Shown here: positions 1-8,954 of the stretch, in pieces | Layout: each line of letters opens with the position of its first letter | Position numbering within the stretch: the stretch's first letter is position 1 | NCBI GenBank assembly: GCA_029959085.1 | Contig: JARWIR010000017.1 | Location: 25,916,144 to 25,980,143, forward strand | Direction: 5' to 3' | DNA from: Nemophila menziesii | Taxonomy: Eukaryota; Streptophyta; Magnoliopsida; Boraginales; Hydrophyllaceae | DNA: 64,000 nt | Notes under the pieces: model-generated | The model's input: only the letters and a program-made list of their open reading frames with translations | The model's database searches: none | What the model was told of the DNA's origin: nothing | Translations under genes and position numbers: made by a program

Positions 1-1064
1 CCTAACCCTTATTTTTAATATCCCAATCTGTTTTTCCCACTATAAAAAGACCCTTAACCTCAGTTTTTACATACACAATTCATATTAGAGAAGAGGCAAC
101 GCTTAGCAGAAGTCAGAGAAGCAAAAAGGAGAGAGAAGAGCTGAAGCTGGAGAATTCCTTATTCAACAACAACAATTCTCAACCCTTTAATTAGGTTTTT
201 CCATTTTTGTAATTCATTATGAACCTCTTTTATTTTATTTCAGTTATTTTAAACATTAGTATGAGCTAAATTCTTTAAGTACTTGATGAACTCATTTATG
301 GGTTGAGCCCTATTTATTTAATTTAGTGTTTTCAATTTTGGGATTGTATGATTTAATTCGAATTGGGCAATTAATCAGTTTCTATTATTTTAAGCTTATT
401 GACTATTAGTGACGTAATTAACCAGTAATAGGATTTAGTATCTAGGCTATTCCATATAGTGGCGTATGGATCACCTTGACGGGGGGTTTAGGTACGGAAA
501 TAGATAATAGATGTAAGATAAAAGTTATTGATCCTGACGGACTTAATTAATCTTATAGCCAATTGGGTAAATAGTGCTTATTATTCAAAGGTATATTATG
601 ATCGCCCTGACGGGGTTTGTATTACCCTAGAATAGCTTCTAAGTCCACCTTGACGGGGGTTAGAAGAGTATTGAATCCCGACTATTGTTAATTACCAATT
701 CGACCCTTAAACGAAACACTAGTTAAATAGATATAGGCGAAACCCTTTCGTGAGTCAAGTACTACCTCTCATATTTGCGTCCAACCTTTTATTTACTTAT
801 TTGCATTTTAATTATTGCGTTAATTTAGTATTTTATTTAATTCCATCTTAGTTCATAATCATAAACCAAAACAAATATTTATATCATTTGTTTTCCGCAT
901 TACATAACAATTAGCTACACTTATTACATAACATCTATAGTCATACCTAATCTGTCCCTGAGATCGAAATCCCGTTTACCGGATATTACTTGGACGACCC
1001 GTACACTTGCGGTACGTGTCTTGTCTTTTAGGTGTGTTTATTTAGAACAGACAAGGAGACACCA
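1..1064 (+). repeat. 5' LTR of element A (left part outside window)
   Basis: Aligns throughout with 14967-16046. A TATA box (TATAAAAAG) is at 41-49. The LTR ends ...GGAGACACCA at 1064, followed by the primer binding site. Confidence 0.92.
41..49 (+). promoter_or_regulatory. TATA box of A 5' LTR
   Basis: TATAAAAAG in a fixed LTR position; the copy in the 3' LTR is at 15006-15014. Element B has TATAAAAGG at 5295-5303 and 11351-11359. Confidence 0.7.
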
Positions 1065-1070
1065 AGTTTT

Positions 1071-1087
1071 TGGGGCGCTGCCGGGGA
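1071..1087 (+). other. Primer binding site (tRNA-Asp), element A
   Basis: TGGGGCGCTGCCGGGGA follows the LTR end by six bases. It resembles the complement of the plant tRNA-Asp 3' end (TGGCGCCGTTGCCGGGGA) but lacks one base and has substitutions. Confidence 0.8.
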
Positions 1088-1208
1088 CGGTAGCGTGTGA
1101 CGACGGTGTTATCCGTAAGTGTTTTTAGTTGTTATTTTTATTTTAGTTTTATTTTTCGACTTTACGCTTGTCTTTGTATGTTTCTTCTCAGGTTCACAGG
1201 TTTGGTGC

Positions 1209-3020
1209 ATGTACTCAAACCCCGAGAGGTTAATTCGAGAGAAAAACAAAAGAGATAAAGAAGCAAGAGAACAAGCAAGGTTAGAAAGAGAAATGGAAGA
1301 ATTAATTGAGAATCCCGTGATTCAGTTAGACGAAAATGGTCAACCAATAATACCATTAATCCTTCCAGATCCCCCAATCATTCCGAATCCAACTCTTCAA
1401 AATCAACAAAATCATCCGCCTATGCAACCAGCTCAACACCCACAGTATTATGATCCATGGTTTGTACATGGTCCAGAACAAGCTCATTATCGCGCTCCTG
1501 CTCTCGGTATTGGTCCTGCAGATATCAATGTTACCTGTTATAGACCTGATCCTGGTATGCTATCCCAATTTCAAAACTATGGAAACTTTCGAGGAACACC
1601 TAGAGAAGACCCTATTAGTGCAGTTCAAAAATTTATGCAAATCTGTGATTCATATATAACGCAAGGAGTGACCAAAGAGCAGATGTACTTTGCTAATTTC
1701 AGATTTTTCGTGATAGACGCATCTAGTGAGTGGCACGATTCGCAAGAACCGGGAACAATCAATACTTGGGATGAATTACAGATAGCGTTTTACGATCGCT
1801 ATTATCCACTTAATATGAGATTAGACACACATGTGGAGTTGACATCATTTGTCCAAGAGCAAGATGAGACGTTGGGAAGATGATGGACAAGATTTTAATC
1901 GTGTTTGAGAAGAGTTCCTGACCATGGCCTTAATGAAATACAATAGTTGAAAATCTTTTATAAAGGCTTGTATGGAGGATCAAGAAAAGACCTCGATTTA
2001 TTACGTGGTGGTGGATTTTTACAGGTAGCTCCAGTCCATGCGAAGATTATTCTAAACAGAAAGGTAACTAATGAGTAAGGTTGGAGTACAGTGAGAACAC
2101 CTATCCGAGGTAGAAAAGAAAGTAATATGGGCATTGATGAGAAATTATCTTCTTTGGAGGATAAATTGAAGAACACTTTGGAGAAGCAATTGAAATAGCT
2201 TACTCTAGCTGTTACAAACAGTCTTTCAGGTAGAAGAGCAGATGTTGATGTTATGAAAGAATTTCATGGGTGTTCTAACTGTGGTGCACGAGATCATGAT
2301 TGGGAGCATTGTCAAAATAATCCAGAAGCCGTAATGTTTATTTTTAACCGAGGGAATTATAATTATGGTGGTTAAGGTTATCAACCGAATAGAAACCATT
2401 CGGGTTTCCAATATTCGAATCCAAATGGGACCGCTAATCCGCAACATGCATATCAACCGCGTCCCTAAGGCAATAACTATCAACCAAGACCACAGAACAA
2501 TTACCAAGGAGGACAAGGTTACGGAAGTCAAGCTCAGAGAACACCTTCTCACGACACCTATGCAGACACCATGAATCAGAAAGCTCTACCTGCGCAACCT
2601 CAAGAAGGTGCATTAGATGTTCAACAAACCCTGGTAACATTAATCAACGTTCAACAAACTACGGCCGCAGCACTTAAATTGATAGAAAATTAGATGGCTC
2701 AGATGGCATAGCAATTAAATCAGCGTCCACAGGGACAATTACCAAGCGATACTGAAGAACCTAAACCATATGAAGAATGTAACGCTATCTCTCTTAGAAG
2801 TGGTAAGAATCTTCCACCACCACCTTTTCCCGTTATGAAAGAAAAAGAAACAACTGTGAAGGAGAAGACGGTAGAGGATGTAGTGGAAAAAGAAGATGAA
2901 CCATAAGTAGTGGAAGTGGAGAATATTCCGAAAAATCCGAAGAAGAAAGATGTTATAGAAGTCCGTCCTCCTCCACCATTCCCTTCAAGATTTCAGAAGA
3001 AAGGAGATACAACTAAATAT
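1209..3020 (+). pseudogene. gag: gag of element A (decayed)
   Basis: First ATG in the gag frame is at 1209. The open stretch to 1883 holds a Retrotrans_gag domain, with EDP.SAVQKFMQICDSY and later TWDELQIAFYDRYYP, the usual capsid signature of Athila/Tat gypsy elements. Past 1883 the same protein continues through stops: coiled-coil-like residues near 2110-2210, then a CCHC zinc knuckle CSNCGARDHDWEHC (about 2278-2319; C-x2-C-x4-H-x4-C) followed by a Q/N/Y-rich stretch and a P-rich linker. In-frame stops at 1944, 2076, 2196, 2373, 2466, 2691, 2709, 2904 and 3021 are TAA or TAG where Gln is expected from context. It would coat element RNA in a virus-like particle; this copy cannot make the full protein. 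Confidence 0.9.
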
Positions 3021-3023
3021 TAA

Positions 3024-4045
3024 CAATTCATGGATATGGTAAGCAAGCTCATCATTAATATACCCTCCTTAGAGGCTATCAAGGGGGTACCAAAGTATTT
3101 AAAATTCTTGAAAAGAGCCATCACCAATAAACGAAAATATATCAAGAATGAAATGATTGGATTGCCAAAAGAATGTAGCGCGATTTGTCAAAGTAAGTTA
3201 CCTCCTAAGCTACTTGATCCTGGGAGTTTTACAATTCCGATTTCTATTGGTGATGAATGGCAAGGGAGAGCTTTGTGTGATTTGGGTGCGAGTATTAACC
3301 TCATGACTAGATCGATTTTTGAGAAGTTGAAAATTGGAAATGCGAAACAGACCTCTATGGTCTTACAGATGGATGATAGATCCCTCGTGCATCCAGAGGG
3401 ACGAATAGAAGATGTCCTCGTCAAGGCAACTACGTTAATCTTTCCCGCTGATTTTATTATACTTGACTACGACGTGGATAGGAATGTCCCCATTATTTTG
3501 GGAAGACCATTCCTAGCCACGGGGCGTACTTTGATTGACGTAGAAAACGGAGAATTGACTATGCGTATCCAAGACGAGGAAGTGAAATTCAACGTGTTTA
3601 GGCCTATGAAGTTTCCAGATTCTAATGAAGAGTGCTTTCGGTTGGAGACCATTGATCGAGAAGAAAAAGAACCAGCCAAGGTAGGGAAAATCTTAGGAAA
3701 GGAGGAGAAAGAGCTAAGAAAGAAACCACCTAATGAACCTCCTCCCGATCCTAAAGAAAACCCACACTTTGATCGTGCAAAGAAGAAAGGTAAGGTACGT
3801 GCAATGAAAATTCCAAAAGAACCGAAGAAAAAAAGGAAGAAGGAGAAGATAAGAGTGGGAGACGAAGTCTCATTGAAAAGGCCTGAACCTCCTCCAAAAA
3901 CGCGTAAATCTAAAGGTCCTTGGAATGGACTATTCACTGTAACACAGATTATCTCGGAGAAACTAGTTGGAATCAAAGCCAATGATGCAAGTTTCGAATA
4001 GCTCACGTTGATAACCTCACTCACTACTGGGGAGGTTATGTTAAG
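3024..4045 (+). pseudogene. pro: Protease fused to integrase-tail-like segment, element A
   Basis: The frame is open 3024-4001 (ATG at 3030, but it continues gag past the TAA at 3021). The retropepsin active site reads CDLGASINLM, DLGA in place of the usual DSGA or DTGA, followed by the flap-side [10 protein letters not shown] motif at about residues 154-163. The family normally continues into reverse transcriptase. Here a Lys/Pro-rich linker (KKKRKK) leads straight to RVGDEVSLKRP, GPWNGLFTVTQI and, after a stop at 3999-4001, a D.LTHYWGG end. I read that as the GPF-like C-terminal tail of integrase, so RT, RNase H and the integrase core are deleted. The motif GACGTTAAACAAAAG at about 4080 is the usual pol-end landmark of these elements. 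Confidence 0.85.
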
Positions 4046-4289
4046 AAATGACGCATGAGGTAATCCGTCGAGCTTAACGACGTTAAACAAAAGCTGCTTC
4101 GATTGTATATTAGTTTAAGTGCTTTTAAGTCTTTTATTTCGTAGTGGATAATTTAGTTTTAGTGTATATTCTTAAAAAGAAATGAGAAAGGTCTGGTGTT
4201 TTGATGATTACAGGTACTTAAACCCATGAGTTTGGGGTTAACAGGTGTGAGACGCGAGAAAAACGTGTTTTGGTCATAAGGTTAACCAC

Positions 4290-4590
4290 TCGCGCTGGAT
4301 AGCCGGTCACCTAACTGGCATACCGGCCAGAAGAAACACGAGGCCACGGGGTCTTGACTCGGGTATTTTGCCGAGAGCTAGGAAAATGGAAAAGAAGCCT
4401 GCCGACTAGCCGGTCATCTAACCGACATGCCGGCCAAAGGAAGAGAGCTGCTGTTCGCGAAGAGTACACACAGCTATTTGCTGCGTAAAAAAAACGCGAG
4501 GGCTCGGGGTCTAGCCTCGGGTATTAGGCAGAGAGGTGAAAAAACGACATGGTCTGGGACCGGCTAGTCGTCCAGACCAGCGGAAATCTC
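4290..4590 (+). repeat. GC-rich inverted/tandem repeat array, element A
   Basis: A GC-rich island in AT-rich DNA. The motif AGCCGGTCAYCTAAC..CAT.CCGGCC occurs at 4311-4327 onward and about 4408-4434, with a related GACCGGCTAGTCGTCCAG near 4558. Another block, CACGAGGCCACGGGGTCTTG..TCGGGTATT (about 4337), recurs near 4493. GCCGGT/ACCGGC make short inverted pairs. It occupies the same slot as the palindrome arrays of B, G and H, between the pol-end landmark and the ORF3 leader. Confidence 0.7.
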
Positions 4591-4599
4591 CCCAAAACC

Positions 4600-4737
4600 C
4601 TATTAAAACCTTAGTTTCCTCTCTTTTAACCTAGCCTATTCTGCAAGATATCATTATAAACGACCCCTAACCCATTATATACCTTCTATTCATCATCAAA
4701 ACAGCAGGCACGTCAAATCCTTCCCTCTAAACAACAC
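4600..4737 (+). promoter_or_regulatory. Internal TATA-like box and leader upstream of ORF3, element A
   Basis: CCCATTATATACCTTC (about 4670-4685) lies in a C/T-rich stretch that continues after the B insertion (12412-12616) to the ORF3 start. Position and make-up match the leaders in B, G and H. Promoter function is inference. Confidence 0.4.
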
Positions 4738-4742
4738 CTAAT
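4738..4742. repeat. Target-site duplication of element B (CTAAT)
   Basis: CTAAT at 4738-4742 directly before TGATGTCTCC of the B 5' LTR and again at 12407-12411 directly after the B 3' LTR. It fixes the borders of B and shows that it inserted into element A. Confidence 0.92.
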
Positions 4743-6353
4743 TGATGTCTCCCTAATTGTTCTTATTTTCGACCCTTGGGAGACATCATTTTTGGTGTTT
4801 ATTTAATTAATATGATAGACTTTTGGACTAAATTTGTAATAATCCGGAATTACCTTTTTATTTCTAGCATTTTTAATTTATTAAACTTTTGCGCGTAATA
4901 TTGGTATTTTTAGTGTAAATTTTACAGGTTTTAGATGCTAGCTATGAGAGGAATCCAAAGAGAAAGTCAAAGATCGTGTAATGAAGTCAAAGCTTGAAGA
5001 TAAATCCCGAAAGATTCGATTTTAGAGCTGAAAATCCATTTTCCAGGCTATAGATTGCTGATTTCGAGGTGCTTAAGCGATGATCTAGCTGTTTACCTTT
5101 GAAGAGAAATCATTCCTTATCGAGTTACGGAACTTTAGCAACTGGAATGAGGTCAATCGGAGTTATAACGCATCGGGAAAAGCCGTTTTAGTAAAGGTGT
5201 ATCAGCAGTTACGGGATTTTGGGCTTAGAAATTGGGCTTGGACATTTTATTATTGATTTATTCTTAAGTCCAAGCCCTAATCCGTTTTTAAGCTTATAAA
5301 AGGAGCTTTTGACCTCATTATTTCTCACCTCTCAATTTTTTCTTCAAATCATCTCATCCTTAGAAGAGAGTGTCAATACAATTCATTCTTTACAATTAAA
5401 AACACCAGAGAGAAGCAACAGAAGGAAGGAAGAAGAAGCTGCTAGAGCTGGAGTGAGTCTATAGCTCCGTTCTCAGTCATTCCAATTCCGGAAATTAGGT
5501 TTCTTTTATCTTTTATTTGTAATCAGTTACGAATTCCATTTATTTTAATTTAGTATTTCTTTTTAATATGAGCTAAACATTTAATAGTGCTTGAGAACAA
5601 ACAATGGGTTAATCCCAATCTTAAATAATAACGAATGTTGAATTTGGGTTTTTATTGAATTAAACTAAATTAGGGCTTTTACTCTTTTCAATAAATTGAG
5701 ATTATTTTACTGTTTTTAGCGTCATGAACTAGGAACAGGTGTTAGTATTTAGGCTATTCCAATTAGTGGCAATTGGATCATCCTGACGGAGGGTTTAGAT
5801 ACAGAACCATTTATTCAATCTAGGATAGAAGCTATTGATTCTGACGAACTTAGCTAATTCTAGGGCCAATGAGGTAAAACACTTAATCATCCAACGGTGG
5901 ATCATATTTACCCTGACGGGACTAGTGACACTTTAGGATTGCCTTATAGTCCACCCTGACGGGGGTATAAGGATTTTAGAATCCCGACCATTGCAATTGA
6001 CCAATTTAGCCCTTAAACAACATAAGTTAGGAAGTAAGATTAGGAGGATCCTTGCGTTCTCAAGTACTACATCTCATATTGCGTTTCACATCATTTTACT
6101 TGCGTCTTAACTTTTACTTGCATTTAAGTATTTGTCTTTTATTCATTAGCTTTAATCAACAAAACCAAACAAACATTTTATAATCTTTTATTTTCATAAG
6201 TGCATCCATCACTATTTGCTAGACATTGTGATCAACCATTCCGTCCTTGGAACGAATCTGATTTATCAGTTATAGTACTTGGGACAACCGTACACTTGCG
6301 GTTGTGGTTCGATTAGCATTGCATTTATTTTTAGAACACACAAAGGACCACCA
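4743..6353 (+). repeat. 5' LTR of element B
   Basis: TG...CA LTR of 1,611 bp, TGATGTCTCCC to GGACCACCA. TATA box TATAAAAGG at 5295-5303. The left end forms an 11-bp inverted repeat, 4743-4753 with 4778-4788. A C(C/A)CTGACGG-type motif recurs several times at about 5785-5965. Confidence 0.95.
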
Positions 6354-6359
6354 AGTTTT

Positions 6360-6377
6360 TGGCGCCGCTGCCGGGGA
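6360..6377 (+). other. Primer binding site (tRNA-Asp), element B
   Basis: TGGCGCCGCTGCCGGGGA, 17 of 18 bases complementary to the plant tRNA-Asp 3' end, six bases after the LTR. Typical of Athila-like elements. Confidence 0.9.
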
Positions 6378-6516
6378 CGGTAGCGTGTGACCACGGTGTT
6401 TATCCTTTAGTGATAGTTGCATTTATTTTTATTTTTCAGTTTTACGCTTGTGTTTGCTTGTTTTGTTTTTTTTACAGGTACTTTATTCAGGTAATGATCA
6501 AGAAATTTAATTAACG

Positions 6517-7761
6517 ATGTATAGAGAACATTACCCAAATCCTGGTCCATTTGACTATTGGGAAGACTCTTCGGGACAACAACAATGGGGTATAAATTCT
6601 TACCAACAACCATATCAATACCCGCAAGAGCAAGGATGGAACAATCAATGGATCGGGAATAATCAACAACAATCATCATATCACTATCCCCAGGAGCAAG
6701 GATGGAACAACCATTGGGTTGAAAACATTCAACAACCCTCACCTCAACACTATCAGCAAGAGACACTACTAGAGAGAGTTAATCGCCTACGCGAGGAATT
6801 TCAAGCAGGAGAACCAGAGCGTAAGGCAAGAGATGAGGAATTCACAGCCACCCATGCACTCATACAACAGAGCCTAGATGAAATGGCTGCCCGAAACAAC
6901 CCTCCTAACTTAGTTGAAACTGGTAGTATGTCTTATGAAGATTCCACTCCCCCGAGGGATAGAAGAGATCAACTGGAAGAAGTAGTTGAGGAGGAGGTGT
7001 TGAAGGAAGATACTATTGATAGTGATATGACCATCATGCCGGTTATAAATGAAGACCACTATGTGGTTAACAATCCTATTAGCATGGTGGAAGAAGGAGT
7101 AGCAACAAAAATCCTAGAAATTGAAGCTGAGATTGCTATTCCTATGGTGCGTGCACATGATCCAGATATTGAACGCAAACAAGAAGAAGAGGTGATCGAG
7201 ATTCAGATTCCACATCGAGAATATGATGAAGTAATAGTGGAAGATTGGATTGAAAGCGAAGACGAATGTGAAGTGGTTGAGAAATCAATTGAAGAGTTAA
7301 AGCTTCATAATAAAAGAGAAATCGAATTCCCACCACAAAAAGTTCACCAATCCCTATCTCCACCACTAGTCATCATTAGAGATAAAATATCGGAATCACC
7401 TCTATTATTAAAAATGATCAAAAGGTGCTACGCAAGAAAGGTGCTACACCGCGAGAGTAAAGCGGCAAGGAGAAGCACCTACCCACCACACTTTAAAGAG
7501 GAACGCGAGATTAAAGAAAATACAAATGAGCTTATACCGTCGAGAACGGTTATCTACTATCGTGTGGTGAAGAACGAGTTTCGCCATGAAAGCAAGAAGG
7601 CGAAACGGAGATACTACCCTCCCCCTTTCAGAGATCGATTGAATAAAATTTTAAGGGGGAAGGTTTCAAAGCTTACATGCCAAGGACGAGGCGAATTCAA
7701 GCGGAGGAGAACCGCAAGGGCCTCAATACCATCTTCATGGAAGGTAACGCATCGAACTTAA
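6517..7761 (+). CDS. 414-residue ORF of element B, gag-linker-like protein of unknown function
   Basis: An intact ORF starts at the first ATG after a leader ending in a splice-acceptor-like TTTTTTTTACAG. I recognise no capsid domain, zinc knuckle, protease or polymerase. Visible parts: a Q/N/Y/W-rich N-terminus with a 22-residue repeat (YPQEQGWNN at residues 35-43 and 57-65); a likely coiled coil with a charged stretch (about 83-135); a long acidic region (about 150-270); and a basic C-terminus with a repeated motif, HRESKAARRSTYPPHF (about 311-326) and HESKKAKRRYYPPPF (about 356-370). The Q/N/Y-rich part recalls the zinc-knuckle flank of gag in H, so it may be a gag remnant that gained basic nucleic-acid-binding repeats. 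The pol-end landmark GACGTAATAAACAAAAG follows at once, so it occupies the gag-pol slot. Confidence 0.75.
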   Translation: MYREHYPNPGPFDYWEDSSGQQQWGINSYQQPYQYPQEQGWNNQWIGNNQQQSSYHYPQEQGWNNHWVENIQQPSPQHYQQETLLERVNRLREEFQAGEPERKARDEEFTATHALIQQSLDEMAARNNPPNLVETGSMSYEDSTPPRDRRDQLEEVVEEEVLKEDTIDSDMTIMPVINEDHYVVNNPISMVEEGVATKILEIEAEIAIPMVRAHDPDIERKQEEEVIEIQIPHREYDEVIVEDWIESEDECEVVEKSIEELKLHNKREIEFPPQKVHQSLSPPLVIIRDKISESPLLLKMIKRCYARKVLHRESKAARRSTYPPHFKEEREIKENTNELIPSRTVIYYRVVKNEFRHESKKAKRRYYPPPFRDRLNKILRGKVSKLTCQGRGEFKRRRTARASIPSSWKVTHRT

Positions 7762-7986
7762 AGACGTAATAAACAAAAGTGCTTCTTGGGAGACAACCCA
7801 TGTTTTAAATTGCTTTCATGTCTTTTGAATTCGTAGTTTAAATTCGTTTGATTTTCGTTAATTTAGTGTTTATTATTAAGAAATGAGGAAGGGTAGTTGT
7901 TTTTGATGATTTCAGGGGTAAAAAAGTCACGAGTTTGGGGTCGATGAGGCAAAAATAGGAGAAAAATAGGTTGGATATCCAGGAGA

Positions 7987-8569
7987 AACCGGGAACCCGG
8001 TTTCGCAAAACCGGGAACCCGGTTTTGGAGCTGGTACCAACCTTATACACGCAACACTTGGCGTTTTGGGTTCACGACACAGCGTCGGAACCGGGAACCC
8101 GGTTTGCACAAACCGGGAACCCGGTTTTGGTGCTGTAACTTCTGAAAAGTTCTGACCCGGCGTCTTGGTGGCTTGCGTTTTGCAGCGTTTTGATTCGCGC
8201 ATCGACAAAAATCCGGGTACCCGCATTTGGCAAAACCGGGTACCCGGTTTCGGAGCTGTAAGTGGTGAAATTCTCTGGTCCAGCGTTTTGGGATGCTGCG
8301 TTTTGGCGCGTTTTGACTCGCGCCATCGACAAAATCCGGGTACCCGCATTCCACAGAACCGGGAACCCGGTTTCGGCGAGTGAAATTTCTGACCCAGCGT
8401 CTTGGGGTCCAGCGTTTTGGTGCGTCTCGAGGGTTGAAAAAAAAAAAAGAGTATTTTTATTTTTTCCGCGCCGTCACAGCGACGCGGAACCGGGAACCCG
8501 GATTTTCGAAACCGGGAACCCGGTTTTTCGAAACCGGGAACCCGGTTTTTCGAAACCGGGAACCCGGTT
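7987..8569. repeat. Array of twelve 16-bp GC-rich palindromes, element B
   Basis: The core AACCGGG-AA-CCCGGTT (7-bp arms, 2-base centre) or the perfect palindrome AACCGGGTACCCGGTT starts at 7987, 8009, 8089, 8111, 8211, 8234, 8334, 8357, 8488, 8510, 8532 and 8554. Copies come in pairs with starts 22-23 bp apart (a run of four at the end), and pairs repeat about every 100-131 bp with a similar spacer carrying CCAGCGTTTTGG-like motifs. 8211 and 8334 are variants with ATCCGGG/CCCGCAT arms. Two further copies lie at 10128 and 10151. The array sits just upstream of the TATA-like box of ORF3. Confidence 0.95.
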
Positions 8570-8602
8570 TGCATCTGTGATAGGGCCGTTTTGAAGATTT
8601 TT

Positions 8603-8954
8603 AGCCCTATATTTTTACCTCTTTCTTCAACCCAGCCTCCAAAAACACTCCCAAAACCCAAAATTTCCTGAACATCATCATCTACAACCACACAATCCTC
8701 AAATCTTGCTCTCTTCCACCACAATAACATACAATCAATTCATCTCCTATCCAAATCACCATGTAATTCCCACTTTTCTCCAATTGTTCTTCATCCAAGC
8801 TTCAAATAAAAATCCAATTCCCTCTTCCCACACATCAATTAGCCTTTACCCATCTCATATTCCACCATAATCTTCAAGTCTTAAGCCTCAAAACATCAAA
8901 ATTCTAAGCCTTAGCTTCTCACTATTTGAAGTTTTGAGTTTGGGGTGGAAAGAG
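8603..8954 (+). promoter_or_regulatory. Internal TATA-like box and pyrimidine-rich leader of ORF3, element B
   Basis: CCTATATTTTTA (8606-8617) is 37 bp past the last palindrome. It is followed by about 330 bp rich in C, T and A with almost no G, like a plant 5' leader, containing one minimal ATGTAA at 8761. It ends in TTTTGAGTTTGGGGTGG before the ORF3 ATG. The same order appears in A, G and H. Confidence 0.45.

Noticed and set aside
3467..4090. 207-codon minus-strand frame opposite the protease
   Set aside because: Antisense shadow of the protease-linker coding region, Ser/Phe-rich as expected for the complement of a Lys/Glu-rich frame.
7987..8569. CRISPR-like repeat array
   Set aside because: Palindromic repeats with regular spacing look similar at first, but spacers are not unique and the context is a plant retrotransposon.
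8165..8594. Plus-strand open frames over the same array
   Set aside because: Same reason: palindromic GC-rich repeats lack stops in most frames.
7927..8730. 267-codon minus-strand open frame with repeated TGFPV..NRVPGF motifs
   Set aside because: It only translates the palindrome array; the repeats are at DNA level, other frames over the array are also open, and there is no ATG-led leader or known domain.
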